From: Aphis gossypii
Taxonomy: Eukaryota; Arthropoda; Insecta; Hemiptera; Aphididae
Reading direction: 5' to 3'
Assembly: GCF_020184175.1 (NCBI RefSeq)
Contig: NC_065531.1
Location: forward strand, 29,781,213 to 29,845,212
Length of the DNA: 64,000 nucleotides
The translations under genes were made by a program, and so were the position numbers. The notes under the pieces were generated by a model. The model saw only the letters and a list, made by a program, of their open reading frames with translations. It was not told the DNA's origin and did no database searches. Below, in pieces: positions 14,101 through 27,300 of this stretch (the first letter of the stretch is position 1; each line of letters starts with the position of its first letter).

Positions 14101-16149
14101 CGTATCCAAAATATGATAATCATTAATTTAATAAAAATTTATTAATGTATACAGTAAACTATTCAATATTTTGGAGTATTTTTTATTTATATAAAACACA
14201 AGCCTATATTTTTGAAAAATATTCACTATTTATTATAGTACCTGCCTTATTAAATCATGTATATTTTCTTATACGTCTTATACGAGATCTTATAGTACTT
14301 ATACAAATCTCTATATAATGTTCACATCAATATTCTAATATTGTATAATACAAATTTAAATTTTAAATATTGTTTATTTGTTTTATGAAAAATTCAAGAA
14401 GATTGAATTTATGTATAGGTCTTTTCTTTGTAACTGCGATTAATAGTATTATATCCATTTCTATTTAGGTATAAAATAATAGCATTCATGCCGCTTTAAA
14501 AAACAAATCAACAATGATAAAAACGACAATATTGCGTATTGTTTCAATTTTCAATTCAACTCTGCTATTTTTGGACCCACCCTGCTTATATAGGTAGATA
14601 CTTATGTCAGATAATAAATTTCTTCTTTCAAATTACTTCCGTTAGATCAATCTCGGTTGATTAACATTTTTCTCTTAATAGCTTATTACGTCATAAAAAT
14701 ATAATAATAAAAAAAAAAAACGTAAACTCGTTTATTATATTATTACCTTTACACACAATAAACATTTTTCATATCCTTTGTAATCAATCAATTGTGTTAC
14801 GTATAACCAAATAAATACAGAATAATATATTCATGATTTTGTTTACAGAACTGTTCTAAAATATCTATAGGTACTCTAAATCTAAAACAACGACTTAAAC
14901 TAGAAAGCCTGGATTTTATCTGAATAAATGGATTAATGAGTAGCCTGATATTTGAATTTATCTATAATTATTATTTTTGAATTATGAACAATTAGTCAAA
15001 TGAGTGATTGATAGGAAATTTCAGAGAGTATTCTTCCAAACCCAATTTTCCAATAATAGGTAGGTACTGAGGGGGGATTGTAAATTGTGCCCATATTGAG
15101 CTGTGAGCAGGTAGTGAAAATAGTACTGGGTACTACGTAATATTACAAAAGTTGCACTCTTGTATACGATTATTATTCATATTTTATTATATTAAATATT
15201 AAGTTTTTGTTGTTGTTTTGAACAATAAAAAGTTAAATGTAGAAACATATGATTAAGGCTTCTGATATTATTTTAATGGTTGATGTTTAATGTGTGAACA
15301 ATAGAATAAAACGTATCCGACCCATACATTTATTTTAAGCTCCTATAAAACCTGCACTACAGCTGCGTGAGACGTACTATTCCGTCTATGTCTATACCGG
15401 AGATGTATTTTGTCATTTTGAGATAGGCGTGCCTTATATTAAACACAGTAGATACGTCAGTATATAGTGCGTTATAGCTTATAACTTATATAATATACTT
15501 ATATGACTGCAATGGCTGTTTTGAAAAAAGGGGGAGAGAATGAAGATGGTAATCATCCTCTTAGCTTTTCTTATAATAACTAAATAATATCCGTTTATAA
15601 TACTATAATATAATACTTATTTTTAGTTGATGTATAATATATTATATACAAATTTAATCAACGGAAGATTTCTTTTTAAAACTCCTCTTAAAAAATTAAA
15701 ACGCTACGACACATGTAAAGTTCTTCCAATGGGATTTATAATTTTGATATAAATATCGAGGGAGTAAAGTTGTCCCGTGCAAAACAGTTTTTAACTATGT
15801 TCACGTGTATAAGACAAAGACAACACATGCAGGTATGGCGTCCTCTTATTATATAAACGATATAAATATAAAAAATAATATTCCAAGGTATAATGAGATA
15901 ATTAATGAATATATTATGTGCACGGTGAATAATTAATGATTTGTAATATTATAATATAATCAGAGAGGTACTTCAATAATATAATACTGTCCAATGCAAA
16001 TAGATTTCTCATATAGCCTCATCTCTATCTCGAATACCAACAGTATTTTTCTTTTTTTAATTATGTTAAAAAATTTACTTTTTGTACTACAAAAAAGTAA
16101 AATACATTGTAAATATTTCTTTTAAGTGGAAAAAAAAATAATAAAATTA
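8130..16149. other. AT-rich non-coding DNA (possible first intron)
   Basis: No exon, RNA gene or intact element can be supported. The 61-codon frame at 11998-12183 sits in a slightly less AT-rich patch (about 11460-12320) that may be a decayed repeat, but I cannot assign it to a family. Confidence 0.45.
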
Positions 16150-17071
16150 AAGTAATCATTTATAAACGACTCGATCCCCATGCAGCGCGCGCGATGAACG
16201 CACCACACTCACACGTCTATTAATACAACAACCAATGAGCTGTTCCGTTCGTGGTCCTGCCGACACATCTGCCTTGGCATCCGACCATCTCGGCACAATA
16301 TATGACAATAAGTCGTCCCGCGCCGTCTCGTCGTCTCGTACTGCGTTCTCCAGTGACATTTTTTGTTTGTTTTTCGATTTTCGATCTCTCTTTTTGTTCG
16401 CGAACACAATACATTGCATTATTATTATCGTTACATCGAGCTAATATTATAATAAGTAATAACGTATATACGTATAATATGAATAATAATTTTAATATAA
16501 ACCGTATCCGACGTGTCGCGTTATATAATTTATTATAATACGTACATTATACCTGGTGTTTAGTTTATAATATTGCAGTAAAACATAAGCATTCAACCGC
16601 GTCTTATCGAACTGATTTGTATTTTATTTTTTATTTCACTTGTTTTCATTACGCGTAAGCATATTATTATAATACAGTGACACAGTGTCCGCGCCCGTTA
16701 TTAAAATTTTTTTGTTATCGATAGCGAATAAATGCGCCTCTTTATACGCCCCACTGCGTAATAACAATATTATATTTATGCCATCCGGGCGTCGACGTCA
16801 TCGATCATATTTTATTATTCCACAGATAAAACAATATAATATACTTATGATATAATTGCATTTTTTAAAAAAATTGTGTGTATCGGATATCGGGATATGT
16901 GTATATAGAAACAATAAACGCAGTAAAAGAAACAGAAGTATTATGACGTTACGCGATATTTACGAATAAAAAAGAAATATTGGTTTCGTTTTACGTTTAT
17001 TTAAGTGCCACGTAATAAAACTGGCTCGAGTAATTAGTGCCGTTGATTTTTGGCGGGCACCGGTTCGGATT
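16150..17071 (+). promoter_or_regulatory. CpG-rich patch 2: candidate promoter / 5' UTR
   Basis: Two GC-richer blocks (about 16175-16440 and 16670-17071) contain many CpG dinucleotides in an otherwise AT-rich region. They lie immediately 5' of an ATG exon with a phase-1 donor at 17196. The several overlapping 60-95 codon frames over 16156-16538 on both strands look like by-products of the composition. I interpret the patch as a promoter and untranslated leader for the 17072 exon. Confidence 0.4.
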
Positions 17072-17195
17072 ATGATATTGTTCGGTTTGTATTACATCGT
17101 GAAAAGAGCGATTTACTTGTCGTCAAAGAAAATATTCAACGGCGGCGATCACAAACGTAAAAAGTCAAAACGAAAAAACAAACGGAATATGAAAG
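17072..17195 (+). CDS. Candidate alternative first coding exon 2, hydrophobic N-terminus plus basic tail
   Basis: An ATG at 17072 opens 41 codons plus one base, closed by the donor G|GTATAA. The peptide starts MILFGLYYIVKRAIYLSS, a hydrophobic segment, and continues into a lysine/arginine-rich stretch (KRKKSKRKNKR). The leftover G joins to AT at 29167 to make an Asp codon, so it splices in frame to the RUSC-like exons and would give about 1232 residues. The N-terminus resembles a signal anchor or a short membrane-embedded segment followed by a positive-inside basic patch. I see the ORF, donor and phase; that it belongs to the RUSC-like gene is inference. It is the strongest of the candidate first exons because its coding length is well above a trivial ATG. 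Confidence 0.45.
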
Positions 17196-19075
17196 GTATA
17201 AATGAATTCATTTTTATTAAAAATTATACAAATTTATAAAAAAATATAGAACACAGAGTGTAACAGAAAAAATTAATACAATTGATATAACCTAAATCTA
17301 TATCCAATAACTTTTTTATTCAACTTATGATTATTAATTATTATATTAAAACAACATTTTTAATGTTAACTATAGAACGAAAAAAATAAAACATAATATT
17401 TAAATTATTGACTATTAGTATGTATTACGTACATTGGACAGTTCTTTCTATTGGTTACAGTCTGTATATAATAATGTATACGTGCATAATGCGACTGTCG
17501 GTGAATAAGTGATTAAATATAATATACAGAGTGCGTCTCGCACAGTTATATGTTAAATTTATAAATCCTTATACTCCAGAGACGTGTTTAAGAAAGTTAG
17601 TTGAAGATTGCCCCCGTTGGCCTTTTGTGATGATGGCAGTTTTTACAAAGACATAAATCCATTTATAATTATTATTATAATATTACAAATATAATACACA
17701 GATAGTTTAGCCATATGGGTAATTATTATTTAAACTTACTATTATGACCCTAGATTATTCTCTAATCATTATAGAAATAAATATTTACTACATTCGTATA
17801 TTGAACATTAAATATTGAATTTAGATATTTATACTTTTTTTATTGTTTTTATATTTTCTGAGCTACGAATTGATGCACATTTTTTCCATTACTTATTAGT
17901 TATTACAAATCAGTAAATATGTGTTTATAAGAAGAATATGTTGAAAATAACCTAGAAAACTATACACTTTACAGGTATAGGTCATACAGAACATTCACTT
18001 TAGAATTTAGATTGGTTTCTATTTATTATAATAGATATGATAGCAGTAATTACTAATTAGTAACATATACAGATGCAAGTGTAAACAATTCATGACAATA
18101 ATGCGCTGATTTCAGTAATAACTGCAGATAATATTTATGCGTATTTACTACTGTATAGGTAAGCAGTATATAATTATACCAAATTATACTCTAGAGTCTA
18201 GAATATTAGATAACGATGTTGCCAATTTTATGGTGATTTTTTACGATAATATAATATAATAATGTTTAGGTATTGCGGTTACCGGTTATTACAGATATAT
18301 ATTTTTAATTTTTAAACGTATATTCTATTAATGGTTCTAACTTTTATATAGGTACAAAATAAACACTATATAGTACATAATATTATATGCAGCATAGGTA
18401 TAGTATAAAGTTATTTTAAGTACACTCGATGTGTTTTTATTAGCTTAAATTAAATTAACTAATAACCGGTAATAACAAATCGGCTATATAGTTTATAATA
18501 TAATACTTAGGTATAATACTTATAATACTTCATATTTATAAATTATTTTAAACTTCGTCATACGCAATTACTATATCAAGATTTAACTTGTATTAACTTA
18601 TAAAAATTAACACTTTTATTATTTTATTTAGGTATTATTAAAATATAGTAATAAAATATTCTAAATAAAGTACAATGATGGCTAAAGAAATGTATGGGCA
18701 CCTTTATAACTGTAATGAACCTGTGATGAATAATATAGCTTATACTTATATTAGTTAATATGATATGTTAAAATATTATAAATCCTACCTTTTGCAGCAC
18801 TAGTTAGACTTGTAATCTTTGAGAAGGCCGTTTTATCGGATTAGATATTATGAGGCTATATCAAATAAACGAACAAATCTCGCTCAAAGACACCACATAA
18901 TGCACTTGTATAGAATAAGACTACACGAAAACTGTTTCATCCGGAATCGTTTAAAACGGACGACAGATCACTAGATAAAGAAAAAAAACAATGTAAAAGT
19001 GATGACCGCGTTTTTCTATGAGACTAATAACGAATAACTGGTGAAGAAAAATATCGCTTGCGAGTCGCGAATTCA
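17196..19075. other. AT-rich non-coding DNA
   Basis: I see no supported gene or element. If the 17072 exon is real this is intronic. Confidence 0.45.
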
Positions 19076-19078
19076 CCG

Positions 19079-19086
19079 TATAAATA
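19079..19086 (+). promoter_or_regulatory. TATA-box-like TATAAATA in CpG-rich patch 3
   Basis: The sequence TATAAATA follows a GC-rich segment (GCGAGTCGCGAATTCACCG) and precedes GGACCGTGGTCTCCGACG. It lies about 145 bases upstream of the ATG at 19231. It is a plausible core promoter, although TATA-like strings are common by chance in DNA this AT-rich. Confidence 0.25.
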
Positions 19087-19230
19087 TAATGGACCGTGGT
19101 CTCCGACGAATATGGCGGTTGGCGGTTTGCGAATTATAGTTACTATTACTGTGGTTAAGGTGACAAACTGTTTATTATGATTTATGGTTACCACGGTCGA
19201 AGAGAATAGGGATCACTATATTATTGTATT

Positions 19231-19566
19231 ATGCAAATTGTTTATACATTGTCTTATGTCATGCTTCTACTATACCACAAGTCGTGTAGAGTTTATTATA
19301 ATCAGTTTTTATACAAGAGGAAATTCGATAATGGTAAACATTGGAAACGTTTGATAACGAAAAAATTCAGACTGTGTTTGCTAAACGGTAAAGTAAACGT
19401 TTTCAAATATCGTAAACTCCACAATCCAGCGTTTGATCTGTTTGGTTCTAATAATCAAGATAGTGGTAAATTTTATTTATACTTTTACCACTATAAACAG
19501 TGGATTAAGACGGGTTCGCAATTACGTCGTCCGCCGTGTCGTGTTCCTTATATCGTATTCGTGTAG
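19231..19566 (+). CDS. Unassigned 111-codon ORF; possibly another alternative first exon
   Basis: This ATG-initiated frame encodes 111 residues with a hydrophobic start (MQIVYTLSYVMLLLYH) followed by many Lys, Arg, Tyr and Phe. Base composition is less AT-rich than the surroundings. I recognise no domain. Three GGTAAA sites inside it (GlyLys codons at about 19332, 19387 and 19464) would each be phase-1 donors compatible with the exon at 29167. Its N-terminus also resembles, in character only, the candidate exon at 17072. It may therefore be the coding part of another first exon rather than a free-standing gene. Chance occurrence is a serious alternative. Confidence 0.25.
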   Translation: MQIVYTLSYVMLLLYHKSCRVYYNQFLYKRKFDNGKHWKRLITKKFRLCLLNGKVNVFKYRKLHNPAFDLFGSNNQDSGKFYLYFYHYKQWIKTGSQLRRPPCRVPYIVFV

Positions 19567-22500
19567 GTCGTTGTAAATTGTAATTATGATATTATTCACT
19601 AGCCATGATCTACTGTGAGTTGGACTGAGCTCAACTTTTGAACACGACACTACAGACGACTTAGCTGTGAATCCGACTTTATAGTGCTTTTATTTTATCG
19701 TTTATCGCGGAGAACTAATAGAATAACTCTTTATGTCTTATAATACTAGTAATAATATCTGCACTACAATTAGTATACCACACCTATTACGAATTTTAAC
19801 TTTATAAACGTTTTAAACGTTGGCGTCCGTATTCTAAAACATAAATACTATCAAATTTCCTCTAGATAAAGTGTTACTAAAATTTTGTTACCTGCAGCTA
19901 CGTGCCTAAATATTACATATATTATATTAAATATTCAAAATATGACACGGCGCGTGATGTACTGTGTATTAAAAACTCATGACTACTCATAAATGGGTAT
20001 TTATAATGTGTCGCCCCAACAGGGTCGGTGGTAATGTTTTTTTTGCGTCCGTTAAATCATCTGATTCTTGTTCAAATAATTACTGTCTCGCCCCTATTCG
20101 CAATTGCATGACGACTTATGCAAAACGATGACATGCGGTATCAGCAAAACAAATCTTGTACTTATACCCGTTTATTTATGAGAACTTCACTTCCTGCTGT
20201 ATATACCAAATGAAACGCTTCTCTTGTTTCCCAACTATATCAAGATGAAAGTGGTGTGTCAAGTTATGAGTTTATGACGTAGGAACACATCAGTAACTTA
20301 TACACCTTATTCACAGGTTCGTCGTAGGTAGGTAGGTACTAGATAGATTGTACAACCGTTATTTAGAATTAACTATAGTTGCACAAAATTGAAAATTCTA
20401 TGTGTAAATAAAGCCTATAATGGCTTGTAAGCTATAGGAAAAATCTAGATAAAGTATATATGTAATCGTCAAGTCCTGAAATCATACATGAAAAAATTGT
20501 CTTTAGACTTTATAAGTCGATAACAAACTATACTTCAAAAAATTTTTTAGAATTTAATCATAAAAATTAATTCAACATTATTTTTCATATAATTTTATAA
20601 AATGAATATTATTAATTGTCATCATAAAAATTGATATTTATAAAGGCGGAGTAAGTTGTATTGATGTGCAGACAATAACAATTAGCATCGGGGCCTCGAA
20701 AATACTGAATACCTACGTTTGTTTGTAATACGCTGTATAAATAATATGTTTGTTATTCAGTAAATTTTAGTTATATAGTACTTTGATTATTTTAAATACA
20801 TAAGTTGCATTTATTTTTATTTAAATTGAACGAGTCGTACACTCTTATGAAATATATTCACTAGGATTTGAGAGGTCTCTAAATCCTAATATTCTTATAT
20901 AATATTATAAATTCTTATAATGTTATTATTTATATTATCAATTAACACTATAGGCACTGTTCAGCATTTTACTATAGTCTGTAATATAAGGTATACATTA
21001 TACATCATGTTGAACTTAAGCTATAAAAAATATTAAATGCAAGTTTATTTGTTTTGTTAAAAATTTACAGTCTATCTATAGACTGAAAAGTATCACAACA
21101 TCAAATAAATTATTATATCATAAAAATTATGCTCTTCAAGGGAGTGATAAATTACTTCTCAGTGACCTCATAAATACACTACTGCCTACTGATCTATTTA
21201 TATATATTATAATAAAGTTATTGAGGAACGAGATTATTTAGTAATAATCTTACATAAAACTTATTAATTTCCAATTTTTGTAAAATAGGCTGTATTTCGT
21301 GGAATAGTAAATAGTGAGATAATATAAAATACCAAGCAACTAAACCTATACAAAGAATACGTTTTTTAGTGAACATATTATACTAGACAGTACGTTGTGT
21401 TATTTTTTCTCCCGCTAAGAAAATTTAGGTTAAAAATAATAACAGAAAATAAAACATGTGAAATGGTATTTTTGACATTTAAAATAATAAAAATAACAGT
21501 GCAAGTGTTGACTGATTGATACATTTTTTCTCTATTCATAAATATTATAATATTAAATTTAAATGTATTTGAATCATGCATTTTATTTTATAATTTATAC
21601 TACTACTGCTGCTATTGTTTCAGGATTGTAGATTAGCTAATTTAAAGTTTATAGGTTAAGAAGTCAAGTGATTGATTTGGCTACTTTAAGTATATTGGCC
21701 TAAAAAGTCTACATCACTGTAAAAACTTCAATGGTCCGCTCAAAATTTAAAATATTAAAAAAAAATCAAAAATGCGTAAGTGAATGCACTGAGTTGGATT
21801 ATCGCATTTAAATATTAAAACAAAACAATACACACAGTACAGGATTTAAATATTTATATGCAATACTTAAAAATTACAATAATATATAATTATACAATAA
21901 TGAGGTCAAACAATACAATAAGCATTAATTCTTAAATAAAGTCTAAGTACCTTAGTAGCTTATTAGTTTTATATTGTTGGTTTAATAGTTTTGCAGTTGA
22001 TACCTATTTGCATTGATATTTTAGTTTTCTACTATATATATTAAATTTGTTGGTAAGTTTTCTTGAAGTTTCTAATGTGATATTTACAAGGATCATGTGA
22101 GAATAAAGTAAATCTAATGAATATAAAGTAGATATCCATCATGTATAGAGTAATATTTTATCTATTGAATTTAGATCATCGGTGGATTTGAATTCTTTAA
22201 ACTTTTTATTTAATACACAAATGTCGAATTTCAAAGCTTAAATCAAAATATTTAATAAATACCCAAGTATATATATTATTTCTACAACTAATAGCAAAGG
22301 TATTATAATAGTACCTACCATATTTTATAAATTATAAACAAATAATGAGAAAATTATTGCGTTTTATAATTTAAATGTGATGTGCTGTTTTATTTTTTAA
22401 GGGTAGTAAAGGTATCACACATTTGAACTTAAATAGATTGAAAATAAAATATAGACTTTATATAATAATATTTATAGTTAAATCAGTACATAAATACTTC

Positions 22501-24570
22501 ATAGTAAACGCAGATTTTAGTATTGCACAAATATACAAATTACATAATATTATATTATATTATATTGTATTGTACCTATTAATTGTGATGATGGTACAAA
22601 AATAAACCACTGAGCAGTCAATTATTATTTTATCGTGGATCGACAAAAAGAAAAAAACATGACCAAATTATGCCATTGTATCTATACATATAATTGCTAT
22701 AAGTAAAAATATAATTAAAATGTAGGTAATTAATAAAAAAATTAACTATTTAGTATTTTATGGTAAAATTCATTATTCAATTATTGTATATACCTTAAAA
22801 ACATTTAGGTACTCGTGCATAATTGTCGACTACTAATAATTTTTTTAGAATAATATCTGTAACATACGTTACCTAGCCGTTAGAAAATGTAACCCTAATT
22901 ATGAATATTAACCTTTATTTAACATTTAACACATTTTGTAGGGTAGGGTTCTTTACTTCTTAGTAGGGAATATTTATACTATTTACAATAATGAGTCACC
23001 TTCTAGTAAGGGCGTATGACTATTATATACTAGCTATAATGTATAATTCCTAAATAATAAATAAAACCCCACTAGCCATTCAAACAAATTTATCTTGTGA
23101 TCTATTATTTATACCCACATTAAAGATTAAACATATTATTACCTTTTGTAATATATCATAATAATTGATAAAAAACTAAATATTTATTTTAATTTTTACT
23201 CGTCATTTTTTTCACTTCTGTGTACAATTAGTATAAAATACATAATTATGTGCATATATCCTAATAATAAACATATACTAAAACCAACAAATTAATAAAT
23301 ACGTTTATATATATTTTCCAAAATATTGACTATTCCTTAGTTATGTGTTTAAGTTTAAACTCTGGAATTATACACACAGTTGTCTCCAATGACAATAATA
23401 AACAATTATTAATATACATACATTTATATTATATTGTACTATTTTTGTTCAATTTTATATTATTTTAATATTTTATTGCATATATCTTATACCTATTATT
23501 ATTACGATTATAACTTTAAGTCAATTTCATGTTTTCATGTTATCAGAAAAGTATATGCTATGTTACTGTATTTTATTTTTTTAAGCTATTACTCATCATT
23601 TGTTACTACATAATTGTATTTAATTATTTGTTCTAAAATATTAAAAAATGTAGCAACGCTGTGTGTCACAATGATCCATATTTCCTATTATATTATGAAG
23701 TTTAGTTATTGTAGAACGCAGGTAATTGTGTTTATTGATTTTTTGTCTAGAACACTGATGCACTCTATTATTTATTTTATCATGTACCTATGATATATTT
23801 TAATATTATATGATATGATTTTTTTTTAAAAATCACTTCACATTTTAAAAATGATATCAATTATTATTATAACACAAACATTTAAAACATTTGCGAGTAC
23901 CTGTGTGGCATTGTGACCTTTACTCTATTTTGACAAAAATAATAAAGCACCTAATTTAATTTAATTCCTATAACTTTTACTTATAAAGTTATGACTCTTA
24001 GGTGTAGAAACTTTAAAAAACTCTACATTTTCATCAAATCTGTGTTTTTGTGTCCTGCGCATAGCATAATTAGTAGGTAACAATTTCAGTTTGGGCCAAA
24101 AGCTTTGTAAAATTGATTCTCGTGTGTATGATTCTAATACAATTACTTTTTGTTGCACAATCATATATTATTTCGACTTTCTCAGGGAACAATATAATTG
24201 AAACCCGCCCAAGTCTTGAGAAAGTTGTCTAAAGGATTTGTTGGTGTCTAACACGCAACGAGTAAGTACCTATATAAGTACATACATGAGTATTGCCGTA
24301 GCGACAAATAATACATTAATACTTATACCAGTTATATATGTACGTTATACTACCTAAGGTACATCATGAATTGTGGTAATGAAATGTTTCATATAGCTAT
24401 ATTATATTCTATAATATAGATATATATTATGATGCTATTATGTGTGCGCTCGGGAAGCGTAAATAAATGCAAGTAAAAACCATACCTATACGTCCTACAA
24501 AGACATAAAGTATTTTCACTTTTTAGATCACTAAGAATAGTAAGCCTAAAAAAGGACTAAAAAAATCAAG
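19567..24570. other. AT-rich non-coding DNA
   Basis: Only short AT-driven frames (for example 21378-21581, 22423-22605 and 23961-24164) without domains are present. I see no RNA gene or intact transposon. Confidence 0.45.
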
Positions 24571-24574
24571 ATTT

Positions 24575-24900
24575 GTTATAGATGCTGAGTGAAATGAATA
24601 GCGATGAATGTATTGGTTTTTTTTTTAAAAAAAAAAAACATTTTTTTATCACATCACGTTTTGGAGAAAAAAGCTTCTATATTAAAATTTGGAGGAAGTT
24701 TCTGATAGCGAATTGGATTTGGTTGATACTTCGTGGGTAAAAGTAGAAAATTCCCAGAACTTCTCAAAACAATCAAGGGAAAATATTAATTTCAATTTGT
24801 CAAAAAAAATTTTAGTTCAAAAAGTACGGGAATTAAATTTTTAATAAAAGAGATTCCTTATAAGTTGGTTCTTATTACAGCAATTAAAAAATATAAACAA
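24575..24900. repeat. Dispersed repeat fragment carrying a GATGAATGTATTGG-type motif
   Basis: The segment starting GATGCTGAGTGAAATGAATA and continuing CGATGAATGTATTGG resembles sequences at about 32025 (ATTCTGAGC...AATGTATTGG) and 63951 (GATTCTGAGTGG...GATGAATGTATTA). The following bases are dispersed-repeat-like, with homopolymer runs. Neither ends nor target duplications are clear, so the element type is unknown. Confidence 0.3.
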
Positions 24901-25599
24901 ATATTGTGATTATTATTTTATAATATTTAATTTTATAAATTAATAGTTTAGAATAATAATCCTTAAATAGTTTTTATTTTTTAGACTCACCCACAAAAAT
25001 GAGTTAACTATTTTGTAATTGTAAATTCACGAATTTGAAGAAACATAAACCATTCTCTTCTATCATTTGCCGTACACAATTACATTTTAAAATATTTACA
25101 CGGTTGCACTAATTTAAAACTGTTTTTACTTACCACGGTTTACTCACTTTCTAAAAGTACCTAAACTTACATCGGCAATCAGTGACTTTTAACTTTTAAT
25201 TTGGACATCATTAACAATATAATATAATAATATAATATTTTAATATTATATAGGTACGTACCTATATAATTGTTATAATAATCAAGGAGGAGTAGAGTCC
25301 GGACATCTTTCGATATCTATATAAGGTAGTGACTATAATATGACAGTAGAAATAAATAGGTAATAATAATATTAATAATGAATATTATACAAAAATAGTA
25401 CACATAAAAGAAATCCATAGCTACGATATAATAATATATCGTAGGTATTATCTGTTCTTACCTATACAACTGCGGTCTTCCCGAAAGACTTTCGTATTGT
25501 TCGTATTATCATATACCTATTACACTGTACACACCACGGAAAAACGATGTATACACACAATGACATTTTAAAAGTATATTATTATAAATAATAAATAAT

Positions 25600-26364
25600 A
25601 ATAATTATTATTATTAATAACCCGCAGGCGATTATTTTTATTATTATTGTTTTCGCGGTACTATTTGCTATGTCGCGAACCATGGCTGCTGCCTTCGTAT
25701 TCGGCCGGCGCGCGCGGGGTACCATTTTCGCCCGACATCTGTTACAGCGCGTCGCGGTCGGCCGTCGCCCGTCGGGTGTCGCCACTGTTAGTTTCTATTT
25801 TTGCGCGACTCCGTAAACACGTCGTCGCGGCGGCGGTGATAAGGAGAACAACTCAAACATTTTTGACAAACCATAATATTATAAATAAATATCGTTATCT
25901 GCGCGTTTCCGCATAATGTAATAAAAAAATATAATATTATTATAATGTTTGCGATATTAATGGACAGGGGGTACCCAGTACCTACATATGTTGCCAGTCC
26001 GCAGTCGTGATATTGTAAATTGTTATAATACTTCGCTTTTTTTATTTTTTTTTTCCTCCGAGTTCCGTACTAAATCGTTCGACGGTGACTCGAGTGTTTT
26101 TTTCTCTTCAACTTTATCTATTCGCAACGGTATCGCAGTGCTTTTTTACGAGTACCGACAATCGTTTGCGAACGTTCCGTCGCCGCCCGAAATTCCTTTC
26201 CGCGGATTCATCAAAAACGACACCAACTATCGACGGCCCGAATAAGTGTTTGCTTATTCGTAGTGCCCGTTCTACTGATCATTGGTTGTCGTCCGGTCCG
26301 ATGCATCTGACCGCAGAATCTTAATGGTTCGTATATTTGGTTTTAAATCGTGATTACTGATTAG
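25600..26364 (+). promoter_or_regulatory. CpG-rich patch 4: candidate promoter / non-coding first exon of the RUSC-like gene
   Basis: GC-rich DNA with many CpGs (for example CGGCCGGCGCGCGCGG near 25700, then 26080-26300) lies about 2.8 kb upstream of the first shared RUSC-like exon. The overlapping frames 25582-25785 (-), 25647-25916, 25988-26245 and 26085-26324 show no domain. They mutually overlap, as expected of a GC patch. A plausible donor, ATTAG|GTATTT, ends at 26364. An untranslated first exon here would let translation begin at the internal ATG at 29223 (MVEVFAANQ...). This is inferred from composition and position. Confidence 0.4.
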
Positions 26365-26984
26365 GTATTTTTGTAGGCATTGAATAATAAAAATTACTAT
26401 AATAATTTCAAATATTTTAACTTTGTCGTCATCATCTTTATAATTTACCAGCTCTGTAGTTGATTTCCACTGTAGGTGGATGTGACAACAGTAATGCAGA
26501 AACTTATGCAGTAGCTTTTTAAACTCTTATTGTGTGTTAATGACTATTTGGTTCAAGGTTGACATTCAATAACTACCCACAACAAGACCCCCGTGACTAA
26601 CATTTTATTATGTTTCTTTCATGTCTGGTGTGCCGTATTAACTAGTACCGAGGTCATGTGTAATTGTTTAAAATATATTTATTACATATCTCTTTTGAAC
26701 ATCGATTGGTTTATGTCATTCAGTGAATATTATATGTACCCACTAAACATAACCTAACCTTTATTAATAAAATTCACTTCAATTTGGTTAATATGATATA
26801 AAAAAACCTTATATTGTACCGTCTTATATAAAAGCAATTTGATTTTAAATGTAATCAAACCATAATTATGTTTGTAGACTAACCAACAGTGGTTATTAGT
26901 AGCGGGTCTTATTAAATTTTAAATGAATCAAAGTACCTAGGTACCTAAAGTTTTTTCAGTGCAATCAAAATAGGAATATTGATT

Positions 26985-27300
26985 TTGAGAACACTACACC
27001 AACATGGCTGTATGTCTCCATCTTACAAACACATAGTATAGAAAATTAGATGTCCTGAAGAATCCATTTCACTTTTTTATGATTAATATTACAGTGAATT
27101 TACCTACCTATTATTAAATTTAAGAGTAAGAATATCATTTAATTTTTCTTTGTTTTATTTTGCAGCAAGATAGGTAAATTCACTGTATTATTAATCATAA
27201 AAAAGTGAAATGGATTCTTTAGAACGTACAATTTCCTATGTTATGTGTTATAATGTATTGTTTGTAAAACTGGGACTATACATATGGGCGTTGCATCCTC
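26985..27300. mobile_element. Fold-back (MITE-like) element with 47-bp inner inverted arms
   Basis: Arms 27060-27106 and 27171-27217 are reverse complements at 46 of 47 positions, from GAATCCATTTCAC at the left outer end to GTGAAATGGATTC at the right outer end. The loop is 64 bases. Weaker inverted similarity continues outward to about 26985 and 27300, including the CTCCATCTTACAAAC segment. Related sequence occurs at 32968-33130 and about 38390-38470. I see no open frame, so it is non-autonomous. Ends and target duplication are not resolved. Confidence 0.6.

Noticed and set aside
16156..16538. Five overlapping ORFs on both strands in CpG patch 2
   Set aside because: They overlap each other in different frames and none shows a recognisable domain.
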